Assembly: GCA_009829735.1 (NCBI GenBank)
Contig: CM020619.1
Coordinates: forward strand, 24,949,554-25,013,553
Reading direction: 5' to 3'
Source: Pyropia yezoensis
Taxonomy: Eukaryota; Rhodophyta; Bangiophyceae; Bangiales; Bangiaceae
Length of the DNA: 64,000 bases
In this document: piece by piece, positions 1-9,416 of the stretch
Position numbering within the stretch: position 1 is the stretch's first letter
Layout: every line of letters begins with the position of its first letter
Translations under genes and position numbers: made by a program
The notes under the pieces: model-generated
Database searches by the model: none
What the model was told of the DNA's origin: nothing
Seen by the model: the letters and a program-made list of their open reading frames with translations, nothing else

Positions 1-468
1 CTGCGATTGACTACATATAGTCTAATTGACGCCGAGAAGGGGGGCTACAAATAGCATTAAACTTGGCCGGCGACCCTCAGCCAAGCGCGCGCCTGCGGGA
101 AAGGGGAGCTCGCTGGCTTGTGTGGGAAGGGGTGCCATTCTTCCACTGCCGCGGCCTGCCCTCGTGTGCGTGCGCCCCCTCTGGCGGCAACCCTGGCAGG
201 CCTACCACCGCCACCGTACGGCCATACGACCCAGCCCTCCTCCACCATCAGCTGCCCGTGTACGCCTGCAGCCCGCGTCGTTACTGTCACCTGCCCCGAC
301 CTGCTCTCCAATTTGAGTCTCCCGCCCGACGCCCCCTTCACGACGTCGGCCACCCTCCCCCTGCCCCGCCTCCGCCACCCGCGACTCGGCGACACCCCGC
401 GCGCCATCACGCTGCTCTTGCTGCCGTCCTCCCCCGTCCCCCCCCCACTCTCCTTTCAAGCCCGAACG

Positions 469-1188
469 ATGCGCCCTGGGCGGTCTGCCATCGCTTTTGC
501 GCTCCCTGCGTCGGCGGCGGCGGTTTGGGTGGACGGTGGCGGTGCCCGCTCCCCCCCCCCGCTCTGCCGGCGGTGGCGCTTGCCCGTCGCCCCCTCCACG
601 GCTGTGCCGCCACTGCGGGCGACCATGGCGCCCGCCCCCCCCCCCCCTGTGGCGCCCCGTTCCCCCGTGGATACTTCTGCACCGGCGGCGGCGGCGTCTT
701 CATCGTCGGCGGCTGCGTCCTCCTTGTCCCCCCCCCCCGCGGGGACGTCCACGTCACCTGCGGCGGCGGTGGCGTCGACGGCCACGCCCGCCCCCGACAC
801 CCCCCTGCCACCGCCGGCAGAGCGCCCCGCGTGGGTACCCGCCACCTCCCGTGACATCCGGGACGAGGCGGACTTTGACGCGGCGCTGGCGGCCGCGTCT
901 GCCGACGACGGGGTGCTGCTGGTGATGGCCCACGCCACGTGGTGCCGCAAATGCAAGGCGTGCCTGGTACAGGTGCGCAAGCTCCTCGCCGAGGGCGGCC
1001 GCCCCACCCTCTACGTTGGCCTCGTCAATGTCAATGAGGTGGCGGGGGTGCCCCGGCGGATGGGGGTGGAGGTGATGCCCACCTTTCAGGTGTGGGGGGC
1101 GGGAGGGAAGCTTGGTGCTTACGTGGGGGGGGGGAGCCCAACGGTGGTGGGCGTCAAGATCCGGGAGCTGGTGGACGCCCACTTGTAA
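469..1188 (+). CDS. WCRKC-type thioredoxin-like protein, probably plastid-targeted
   Basis: A 239-residue protein whose C-terminal ~110 residues form a thioredoxin fold. The redox motif WCRKC is at residues 158-162, followed by a helix and then the conserved cis-proline region (VMPTFQVW). Family knowledge: plant and algal WCRKC thioredoxins are chloroplast proteins with an atypical active site between the two cysteines. The first ~125 residues are Ala/Ser/Pro-rich with few acidic residues, as expected of a transit peptide. The ATG at 469 was preferred to the in-frame ATG at 118 because it gives a plausible presequence, while upstream codons are low-complexity. No intron is needed. The next gene begins ~0.8 kb downstream on the same strand. 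Substrate unknown. Confident about the fold; moderate about the exact start. Confidence 0.82.
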   Translation: MRPGRSAIAFALPASAAAVWVDGGGARSPPPLCRRWRLPVAPSTAVPPLRATMAPAPPPPVAPRSPVDTSAPAAAASSSSAAASSLSPPPAGTSTSPAAAVASTATPAPDTPLPPPAERPAWVPATSRDIRDEADFDAALAAASADDGVLLVMAHATWCRKCKACLVQVRKLLAEGGRPTLYVGLVNVNEVAGVPRRMGVEVMPTFQVWGAGGKLGAYVGGGSPTVVGVKIRELVDAHL

Positions 1189-2005
1189 GGCTTGTCCGCA
1201 CGGGACTGTTGTGGCGTGGGCGCGTATGGCATGGGAGGGGGAGGCTGGAGCGTGGAGGGGAAGGGGTTGGGGGCGATGAGGAGCATGGCGGGGATTACCC
1301 CTCCATCGTGTAGCATTTCTTTTTGGCATCGGCGGTAGCTGTTTCGGGCGTGTTTTTTTTGTTCTCTTTTCGGTGACCGGCGTGGCCTGTTGGCGCGACG
1401 CCACGCAACTCGTCTGCTCACTTGGCCCACTCGCTAGGGTCCTTTCGGTGGCTCCCGCGCTGCCACCAATGTCGAGCTGGTGACGGCGGCGCCCAGCACG
1501 GGCGTGGCCCCCGCCGTCGTGGACGGCGGAGCGTGACCGCCCGTAGCACGACGCGGGCTGCGTTGACCATGGAGCCCCCGACTGTCGCCGAAGGCAGCAA
1601 CTGTCGGGGATCCTCGACTGCCACTCATTACCGCAGCGGGGACGGACCAGCCGGTTACCGGTTAGCCCGCTGCCCTTCCGCAGCAGAGCCCGCTTCCCTT
1701 CCCCCTCTCCCTTGTAGTGGCGCGGGTGCCACCGTTCCACAGCGAATCGTGGCACCCCCCATTGATTGGCCGGGCGCCATTCCATCACAGACGATTGAGG
1801 GGAAACAGGGCTGGATCATGCGTCAGCGCTCTGCCATATTTGCCCACCGTCAGCTGCCGCGTTCCGAATGCCAGTCCTGGTGCTCACACCCCCCGTTCTC
1901 GTCTCGCCTCCCCCCCCCCACTCCCCATCCCCGCGCTTTCCGCGGGGGCCGGCCGGTCGCCCCCTTGCCCGCTAGCTCGGTGCCCCCCCCCCACAGCCAG
2001 CCGCC
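1189..2005. other. intergenic region between thioredoxin and transporter genes
   Basis: About 0.8 kb with no recognisable gene. It holds short pyrimidine-rich tracts (near 1318-1375) that could belong to the 3' flank of the thioredoxin gene, then GC-rich sequence leading into the transporter. The true 5' end of the transporter may lie within this stretch. Confidence 0.4.
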
Positions 2006-3655
2006 ATGGCCGGGGTGGCAGCGGCCCCCCGGGTGGCGGCCTGCTGGGTGGTCCCCCCGCCCGCCATCACCGCAGCCGCCACCGCCGCCGCCACCACCAC
2101 TGCCACCACCCACCGCCAGGGCGTTGCGGGGGCGGTACGCCGCGGTGGTGGCAATTCCTGGACGGGCCTGCCTGTCACGGCTTCCTGGCAGCGGCGGCGG
2201 CTGCGGGCCGCGACGGCGGCGGCGGCTGCCGTCGGCGGTGGCGGCAGCCGCCCCCGGGCAACTGCGTCCCCCCCCCCCCCCAGCGGCGGTGGTGGCGCCG
2301 CTGCGGCAGCGGCGCCGCTGCAGGGTGCGGCCGCCGGGGGCGCCGCCCCCCTCCCCGCCCCCGCCGCTCCCGCGCCCCTCGGGTATGGCCCCCGCTCCTG
2401 GGGCCGCGGCCTCGCCCGGGACGTCCGCCGCCGTGCGCCCGTCTACGCCGCCGACTGGGCCGACGGCGCGCACCCGCGGTCCGCGTCAACGGTCACGTTC
2501 ATCTACTTTACCGCCCTGGCGCCGGCGGTGGCGTTTGGCGCCCTCACTTCTGTCGCCACGGGCGGCGCCCTGGGCGTGCCCGACACGCTCGTGTCCACCG
2601 CCGTGGGGGGCCTCGTCTACGCCGCGGCGTCGGGGCAGCCGACGGTGCTGCTCGGGCCGACGGGCCTGACGCTGGCGTTTACGACCGCCCTGGCGGGTGC
2701 CGCCGCCGCGGCGGGCCTCCCCTTCCTCCCCGTCTTTGGGTGGACGGGCGTGTGGGGTGGGGCGCTGCTCGTTGCGGCGGGGGTGGCCAACGCCGCCGCG
2801 GGGCTGGCCGGCGTCACCGCGTTTACGACCGACGTGTTCAACGCGCTGATTGGGTGCAACTTTTTGGTGGGGGGGGGGAAGCCCCTCCTCGCGACCGCCA
2901 CCGCCGCCGCAGCTGCCGCCGCCGCCGCCGGGGGTGGGGTGGGGGGCGTTGCGGCGGCGGCGTCGGCGGCAGCGACGCCACGGGCGGCGGCCGTGTCGCT
3001 GGGCCTGGCCGTTGCCACCGTTGCGCTGGCGCGGGTGCTCGCGGCCGCACGGTCGTGGGGGGGGGGCGGGGAGGCACCCCCGCCGGCGGGCGCCGAAGCG
3101 GCCGAGGCCATGGAGGCTGCTGCCGCCGCCGCTGCTGCTGCCGCCACCACCGCCGCTGCTGTGACCACCGCCGCTGCGCCCGCGGTTGGGGCACCCCCGC
3201 TGGCACGGCCGCCGCCGCCGCCGCCGCCGCGGCAGCGGCGGCGGCGGCGGCGGTGGGCGCTCCCCCCGGCGGTGGCGGCGACGGTGGCGGACTTTGGGCC
3301 GAGCCTCGCCCTCGTCGCCGTCACCGCTGCCGCGCTGTGCGTGCCGTGGCTGGCCGCCTCGGGGGTGCCGACGCTCACCGTCCCCGCCACGGGGGCGGCG
3401 GCGACGGCAGCCGCAGCGGCGGCACCCAGTGCCGGAGGCGTGGCGGGGGTGGCCGCCGCCCTCCGTGCGGCCATCTTCCACCGCCGCTGGGGTGCTGGCC
3501 TGTGGTCTGTGCCGCTGGGCGTGCGCCTCGGCTGCGCCGCGCCGGGTGCGGCGCTGGCGCTGCTCTACTTTTTGGACCAGAACCTTAGCTCTCGGTGCGC
3601 CGCGGCGGCCGCCGCCACGCCCACCCCCCCCTCTGCGGGCAACGACGGCGGCGGC

Positions 3656-3694
<39 letters not shown>

Positions 3695-4360
3695 CGGTCT
3701 GTTCCCGTTTTGGCCGGCCCGTCGTCGGCGCTGGCGTTTGGACGCTCTGGCGGCGGCTACCACCTGGACATGGTCGTCCTGGGCGTCCTGACCGCCGCGT
3801 TTGGCGCCGCCGGCCTCCCCTGGATGTGCGCCGCCACGGCCCCGACGCTGTGCCACATCCGCTGCCTCAGGCGGGTCGACGACGGCCCGGCGGGCCCGGT
3901 GGTGGTGTCGGGCGAGAACCGCCTCACCGGCGCCGCCGTCGCGGCGGCGGTCGGTGCCACCGCCGCGGCCGCCCCCGCGCTCGGCGCGGTGCCCCTCCCC
4001 GTCGTGTGTGGCCTATTTTGGTACATGGGCGGGGGGCTGGTGGCGGCCAACGCGTTCCTCCGCCGCCTCCCCGTCCTTGCGCGGCTGTCCCCGCTGTCGC
4101 GGGTGGCGGGGTGGGGCGTCGGCTGGGCGGGCCCGGCGTGCCCGCTGCCCCCCGACGGCGTGGCGCCACCCGCCGACGTGTGGCGCTACACGGCCGTGCA
4201 GGCGGCGTGCCTGGCGTGCCTGCTTGCCGTGCAGGGCGTGCCGGGGCTGGCGCTCGCCTTCCCGGTCGCCATTGGGGGGGTGCTGGCTGTCCGCAACGGG
4301 CCCGTCCGGCGGATGTTTCCGGCGAGTGTGCTGCGCGTCCTCGACGACGAGGTGGCGTAG
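2006..4360 (+). CDS. SLC4/BOR-family anion transporter (bicarbonate or borate)
   Basis: A 784-residue multispanning membrane protein. After ~125 low-complexity residues it shows hallmarks of the SLC4/BOR family. These are a cytosolic segment RRAPVYAADW followed by the first hydrophobic span (about residues 138-190), the LGPTG motif (~residue 216), and GLPWMCAAT (~602), followed by a charged loop with the ENRLTG motif. Later hydrophobic spans run to about residue 775. Family knowledge: these carriers move bicarbonate or borate across plasma or internal membranes. In a marine alga a role in inorganic carbon or boron handling is plausible but not shown. Oddities are long Ala runs (about residues 296-310 and 370-390) and a poly-Gly tract (~548-562) in loops. 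The start is uncertain because the N-terminus is low-complexity. The gene converges on the protease gene downstream. Confidence 0.87.
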
Positions 4361-4757
4361 ACCCCAGTGGGGTAGCGTGCTCCCACCGTGCGAGAGGCAG
4401 GGAGGTCAGGGGGGGGCGACGGGAGAGTGGGAGGAGGGAGGGAGGTAAGGAGAGAGGGAGGGAGGGAGGGGCTGAGAGCCCGTTCCCCATCCCGCGCGGC
4501 CACCGCCGGCTGGGCTTGGGGGTGGGTGTGGCTCGAGCCATGCGCGTGCGGGGGGAGGGGACAGAGCGTGCGCCGAGTGCCCCGTTTGACGCGGGGACTG
4601 GGCAACGCAGTTTTGTAGGGGGGGGAGGGGGCGCGTGAGGGAGGGTGCGTAGGAAGGGCACGTATGGATGTATGTACAGTATGTCTGTGGGATGGTGGCT
4701 GGGGAAGAGGGGTGGAGCCCAGCAGAGGGAGGGGGAGCCCCGCCGAGTGCATGTATG
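4361..4757. other. 3' flank of transporter gene
   Basis: Purine-rich GGGAG repeats followed by an AT-richer island near 4663-4690 containing TGTACAGTATGT. Similar TGTAC-containing islands lie at the 3' ends of other genes here. No ORF of merit is present. Confidence 0.4.
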
Positions 4758-5340
4758 TACAGTCACCTAGCAATTTTATCCGCACACCTGAAAAGTCTAA
4801 TCCGTACAAATCCAATTGCCCCAGCAGCACCATCGTTTCCCAGTGATGTGCTCGTCAGTACTTGGTGCTGGCACCATCCGCCGCCAACACGCCCTGCACT
4901 CGGCGAGGCATCGACTCCACGAGCTCCTTGAAGAAGGACTCAGGGATCGCCTCCCACTCCTCGCAGAGCGCTGAGAAGAGCTCGTCCTTGGTCTTGGGTG
5001 CGCTCGTGCGCAGTCGCAGGCGGCGCTCCAGCTCTGCCCACGCGTTCTCAATCGGGTTCAGGTCCGGGCTCTGCCCCACCCAAGGAAGAACGCGCAGACC
5101 ATGACCTCGCGCTCGGAGACGGACAGCGGACGACGCTTTGAGCCCGCCATGGTGCTTGGTGCCCTCAGTCTCAACCTGGGGGACGAGCTGGGCGCCGCTG
5201 AAGTAGGAGCACGCCGTAGCGCTGTGGCACCAAGTCGGGCCGAATGCGGCAATCTGGTGCCACGAGAGGGGTTCGGGCACCAGATTGGGGACCGTCGAAC
5301 GGTGGCACAATTGTGCGGATAAAATTGCTAGGTGACTGTA
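4758..5340. mobile_element. short Tc1/mariner-type element with perfect 26-bp inverted ends and TA duplication
   Basis: The element proper runs 4760-5338 (579 bp). Its ends, 4760-4785 and 5313-5338, are perfect 26-bp inverted repeats beginning CAGTCACC, each flanked by TA (4758-4759 and 5339-5340). This is the expected TA target duplication of Tc1/mariner transposons. Inside, on the minus strand, are the start and the C-terminal end of a transposase with the middle missing. It is therefore an internally deleted, non-autonomous copy that would need a full-length relative to move. It lies between the convergent transporter and protease genes. Confidence 0.93.
4855..5150 (-). pseudogene. Tc1/mariner transposase remnant, internally deleted
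   Basis: The minus strand begins with an ATG at 5150 and a short basic segment resembling a transposase N-terminus. It then passes, in another frame, into a C-terminal piece starting at about 5090 with the signature SPDLNPIENAW (the DDE/D catalytic-domain motif of Tc1/mariner) and ending with SMPRRVQ. The helix-turn-helix region and the first two catalytic acidic residues are absent. Only ~100 of the usual ~340 residues remain, so this copy cannot encode an active enzyme. Its coordinates sit wholly inside the inverted ends. Confidence 0.85.
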
Positions 5341-5387
5341 CATACAGTATGCCTCTTGTTTTTTCTTTTCGGGAACCGTTGCGTGCA

Positions 5388-5428
5388 CCGCCGCTGGACG
5401 CGGCGGCCGCTGCCGCGTCCAGCGGCGG
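5388..5428. repeat. perfect 17-bp GC hairpin
   Basis: Positions 5388-5404 and 5412-5428 are exact reverse complements around a 7-nt loop. The hairpin lies in the 3' flank of the minus-strand protease gene, ~50 bp from the Tc1/mariner end, so it would be a strong RNA stem in the 3' part of that transcript. Function unknown. Confidence 0.7.
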
Positions 5429-5493
5429 CGCCCCCCTCGGGGCGCTGCCCGTGCCCAGACCGCCGCCGCCCGCCACCCCCCCGCCGCCCCGAG

Positions 5494-5615
5494 CTAGACC
5501 GTCGCCCACGCGGGGGGCGCCGCCGCCGCCGCCGGCGGCCGCCGCGGCAGCGGCGGCAGCGGCGGCGGTGGGGGCGGCGCCGACGGGGTGCCGGTCCCCC
5601 CGCCCGGCCATACGG

Positions 5616-5647
<32 letters not shown>

Positions 5648-7783
5648 AGGGCGGCCGCCGCCCCCACCGCCGGCGCCCCCCCCGTCGCCGGGACGGGCGG
5701 CTCCCACGCAACGGCGGGGAGGCCCTGCCGGGCGTCTCCCCCCCCCCCCCCCCCGGCGGCGCCGCCCGCCCCCGCAACCGCCGCCGCCGCCGCCGTCGCC
5801 GCCGCTGCCCGCCGACGGCGCTGCCGCACCCCCACCACCACCCCCCCCACCGCGGCCGCCGCCACCGCCACCGCCGCCAGGGACAGCCACAGGGCGGTGC
5901 GGCCGCCCCCCCCCCCCTCCCCCCCCCCCCGGCGCCGCCCGCCCCCCCCCCGCGGGGGGCGTCCAGGTCGGGGGCGAGCGGGTAGGTGGCCCCGTCGGTG
6001 GGCCCCCCCACGCGGCTGCCGTCTGCCCGCAGCAGCCCCGTGCCGGCCCCCCCCACCACGGCGTCCACCCACCCCGCGTACGCGGCGACGCGGGTGTAGG
6101 CGGTGGGCGTGTTGGGGGCCGCGCAGCCGGGGGAGAAGTTGGTCACCCCCACCAGCACGTAGTACGGGGCTGCGGCGGGGGCCCCCGCCCCCGCCCCCGC
6201 GTCGGCGCGGCGGGGCACCCGCTGGTAGAGGGGGCCCCCGCTGTCCCCGTGGCAGGTGTCACAGCCGCCCGCCGCCACGCCCGCGCACACGTGGGCGGCG
6301 GGGTGGAGGGCGGCGGCGAGCGACGCGCCGTCGGCGGCGCCGCCCCTCCCACCGTCGGCGGGGGCGGCACCCGCCCCCGCCGCCGCCGCCGCCCAGTCGG
6401 CCGCACAGTCGGGCACGGCGACGGTGCGGAGGTCGACGGTGAGGCCCAGCAGGGACGGCAGCCAGTCGAGGGAGACGCTGCCATAGCCGGCCGCCCGGAC
6501 GCCCGACCCGTCGGCGGGGAGCGCCGCGTCGTGGGCCACCACCAGCGACGGCACCCCCCCTGCCGCCGCCGCGGGTGCGTCTTCGTCGGCCTCGCCCCCG
6601 GCGGCGGGGCCGACAAAGGCGGGGGCGTCGGCGTCAAGCGTCAAGATGGCCAGGTCGTGGACGTACCGCGCCTCCCCCCACCGCGGGTGCACCGTCACGG
6701 CGGCGACGGTGCGGGCGGCGGGCGGCGCGGCGGCCTCCCCGCGGCGCCCCGGTGGGGGGGATTGCCACGTGACCGTGTCGCCCGGCGCAACGTCGCAGTG
6801 GGCGGCGGTGAGGACGTGGCGTGGGGAGATGAGCGCCCCGCTGCACAGGCCGTCGGCCGTGTCCACGCGGACGACAAAGTGGCGGGCGGCCGCGTCGCCG
6901 AGGGGGGCGCCGCCCACGATACGCGCCGCCGACGGGAGGGGGGCAGGGGGGGGGGCACCGCTGGTGCCGCCACCCTGCCTCGGCCCGCTGCTGCTGCTGC
7001 TGCCGCTGCTGCCGCTGCCGCCGCTACTGCCGATGCCGCCGCCGGCGCTGCCCGCTGCCGCGGATGGCGGGCCGCCCCCAACGGGGGAGGCCCGCCCCTC
7101 CCGCCGTCGCTGCACCCGTTGGGGGACTGGCAGGCCGCTCCCGCCGCCGGCGCTTTCGGCGGGGGCGGCGGCCCCAAACTCCACGTCCACCGGCTCGCCC
7201 TCCCCCCCCACGTCAATATTCCGCGCCTCACACCGCGCCTCCACCGCCTCCAGCACGAACTGCACCGCCGCGTCGCAGTCCCCACCGCTGCCGCCGCCCC
7301 GCCGCCGGGACGACACGGACAGCGTCACCGCCACATCAATTTCAATCTGGATGAACCGGCTGCCCGCCGTGTACTGCCCCCCCGTGGCGCCCCCCCCCCC
7401 ACGGGGGCGGCCCACCACCCCCACCGTCGAGCCGCCACGCAGCGCCGCCGCCGCCGATGCCGCCTCTGCGGCCGACAGGCGCCGCGGCTGCACCCGCGCC
7501 AGGGAGAGGGTGAGGTCAAAGGCGGTGGCGGGGGTGCCCGCGACGGTCACCCACCGGTAGTAGCAGGGGCAGGTGGCGGTGGCGACCGGCCGGGGGGGGC
7601 CACACGCCAACACGACGCGGGTGGACACCCGAGACAGGGCGGGGAGGGGGGCGAGGTTGGGGCGGCGGGAGCGGCCTGAGGGGGGGAGGAAGGCGCCCGC
7701 CGCCGCCGCTGTCGGGGGCGCCCCGGTGGGCTCCCATGGTCCTGTCCACGCGGGGGGGGGGTTGGACGCGGCCGCCGCCGTTC

Positions 7784-7814
<31 letters not shown>

Positions 7815-7847
7815 GGCGACCGCAACGACCGCCGCCTTGGCCACCAT
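5494..7847 (-). CDS. trypsin-like (S1) serine protease with signal peptide and C-terminal membrane anchor; frame breaks near 5905-5960
   Basis: From the ATG at 7847 the first ~25 residues are a strongly hydrophobic Ala/Val segment, consistent with a signal peptide. A ~280-residue N-terminal region of unknown fold follows. The S1 domain starts at IVGG (residue 310) and has the complete triad: His in TAAHC (350), Asp in HDLAIL (398) and Ser in GDSGGP (536). It ends around GWVDAVVGG (~6060). Downstream the trypsin frame becomes Arg-rich nonsense, while the adjacent frame encodes a ~22-residue hydrophobic helix followed by RQRRRR, then a Pro-rich tail and a stop at 5494. The frame change coincides with C homopolymers at 5902-5961. 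I infer a secreted or type-I membrane protease, with either a sequencing indel or a real frameshift there. Substrate unknown. Confidence 0.8.
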
Positions 7848-7979
7848 CGCCGCCGCAGCAGGCCGTCGCCGCTGCCGCGGCGATTGCCTTTGCCGCCGCA
7901 CGGCGGCGTCAGGTGGCGCTGCCATGGGCGGCCCACAGAGTCGCGGGGACAATGGACGACTCCCCGGGGACCGGGTGAG

Positions 7980-8098
7980 TCAAAAAGGGGCGGAAAGGAG
8001 GGAGGGAGGAGGAGGGGGGGGATGAGGAGGGGGGGAGGAGGAGGGGGGGGAGGAGGAGGGGGGGAGGAGGAGGGGGGAGGAGGAGGAGGCAGCGGGGT
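7980..8098. repeat. G-rich purine minisatellite
   Basis: Repeats of GGAGGAGGGGGG-type units, almost pure purine on the plus strand, lie just 5' of the protease gene. It is likely unstable and able to form G-quadruplexes. No coding potential is evident. Confidence 0.6.
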
Positions 8099-9380
8099 CA
8101 AGTGCCCGTGGCGGCAACGACGCCGGCAAGGCCGCGGCGCGACGATGGCAGCGACGGGGGTGACGTCAAACGCGCACGGCGGGGGTTGGGGTTTGCTTGC
8201 CTCACTTTTCCAGCCTCTTGCGGCAGCACCAGCACCAGAGGCGCGGGTGCCCCCCCCACTGGGGCACGTGCGTTGCCCATTGCTCCCCCACACCCCCCCC
8301 CCCACTGAGCTGCTGCCCGAGGGGGGTGGATGCGTAGGCATCGTGGTGCAGCGGCGATGGCGGGGACGCGCGGGTGTGCCGTGCGTACGAAGGCGCGTGT
8401 GCTGGCCGGGCAATCCCCGTCAGGGGAAGGGCGGCTGTCGCCTACGTTGTCGCCGTTGACGAGGCCACTGCGGCGAGCGAGGCGCGGACGCCCCGGGCGG
8501 CGCCCAATAGCACGCGCCCGCCTGCTTCCAAGTTGCCTACGTAGTGCCCGTACGTCGGCGCAGTACAGTACGGTAGCCTATCAGGCCCATGATGGGCGGG
8601 CGCCCCCGGGTCGGCGGCGTCCTGGGCCCAACCGGGCAAGGCGGTGCGCTGGAGGTGGGCGCCCTGGCGCATCATGGCCAATGATCGGCCCGTGCGTCCC
8701 CCCTATGGATAGCGCCCCCCCCCTTTTTTCAGGCTGTCCACCTTTCACACAGAACGGCCCGGAAGGGGCTTTAAAACCTCGAGTACGTACCCTTTTTACA
8801 GTTAAAAGGCAGCATGTACTGTACAGGACAGTACTGTATATTCACTGGCCGCCCGCAGCGTCCTTTGCCGTCGCTGTCTTCGGGAGAGTTCTTGCAACCC
8901 GTTCGTGGATGCCTGTCAGCACACACGGGATGCGCCCCTTCGCCGTCGGCGCCTCGCCGTCGGCAACGCCACTCCCCACTTCACGCATCCCACATGCGGG
9001 CATGCCCCCTCGACGACCCCGTGTGATGGCCAACAGGCGGAAGCGGGCGGGGGGAGGAAGGGTGGCTGACGGCCGCCCCACCACAGGCTCGCTGCCGCCC
9101 CCACGGCGCCTAACTGCCCGGACCTCTGCCGCCGGTCGTATCAAACGGCGTGGACGCTCTCGGCTCACTCAACGCCACCAGCCGTGGCAGCGACGGCGCG
9201 CGTCGACGACCTCCCTCGGTGGGGGAGGTGTGCCAGAGACACCCCTCACCCCCCCTCTCGCGTCTACTCCCCGCGTGAGAGGGAGATGCAGAGTAGGCGG
9301 CCGGTTGCCACCGCCGCGCCGGGTAGCAAGGCTGCCCCCTGCGCTGCGGCCGCTTAGTGAGGCACCGACATCCTCCCGAG
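8099..9380. other. gene-free interval
   Basis: About 1.3 kb with no ORF I can support. It includes an AT-richer island near 8790-8850 with the palindromic stretch CATGTACTGTACAGGACAGT. ORFs crossing it on either strand are low-complexity shadows. Confidence 0.4.
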
Positions 9381-9393
9381 GCCTTGTATACAG

Positions 9394-9401
9394 TATGTAC
9401 A
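9394..9401 (-). promoter_or_regulatory. TGTACATA motif at 3' end of the NmrA-like gene
   Basis: On the minus strand TGTACATA lies ~16 nt past the stop codon, inside TGTACTGTCTGTACATAC. It matches the shape of UGUA-type 3'UTR or polyadenylation elements. Assignment is inference, strengthened by recurrence at other gene ends here. Confidence 0.4.
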
Positions 9402-9416
9402 GACAGTACAACCAGC

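Noticed and set aside
5244..7679. 811-codon plus-strand ORF
   Set aside because: Antisense of the trypsin-like protease, which has a full catalytic triad; the plus frame is low-complexity only.
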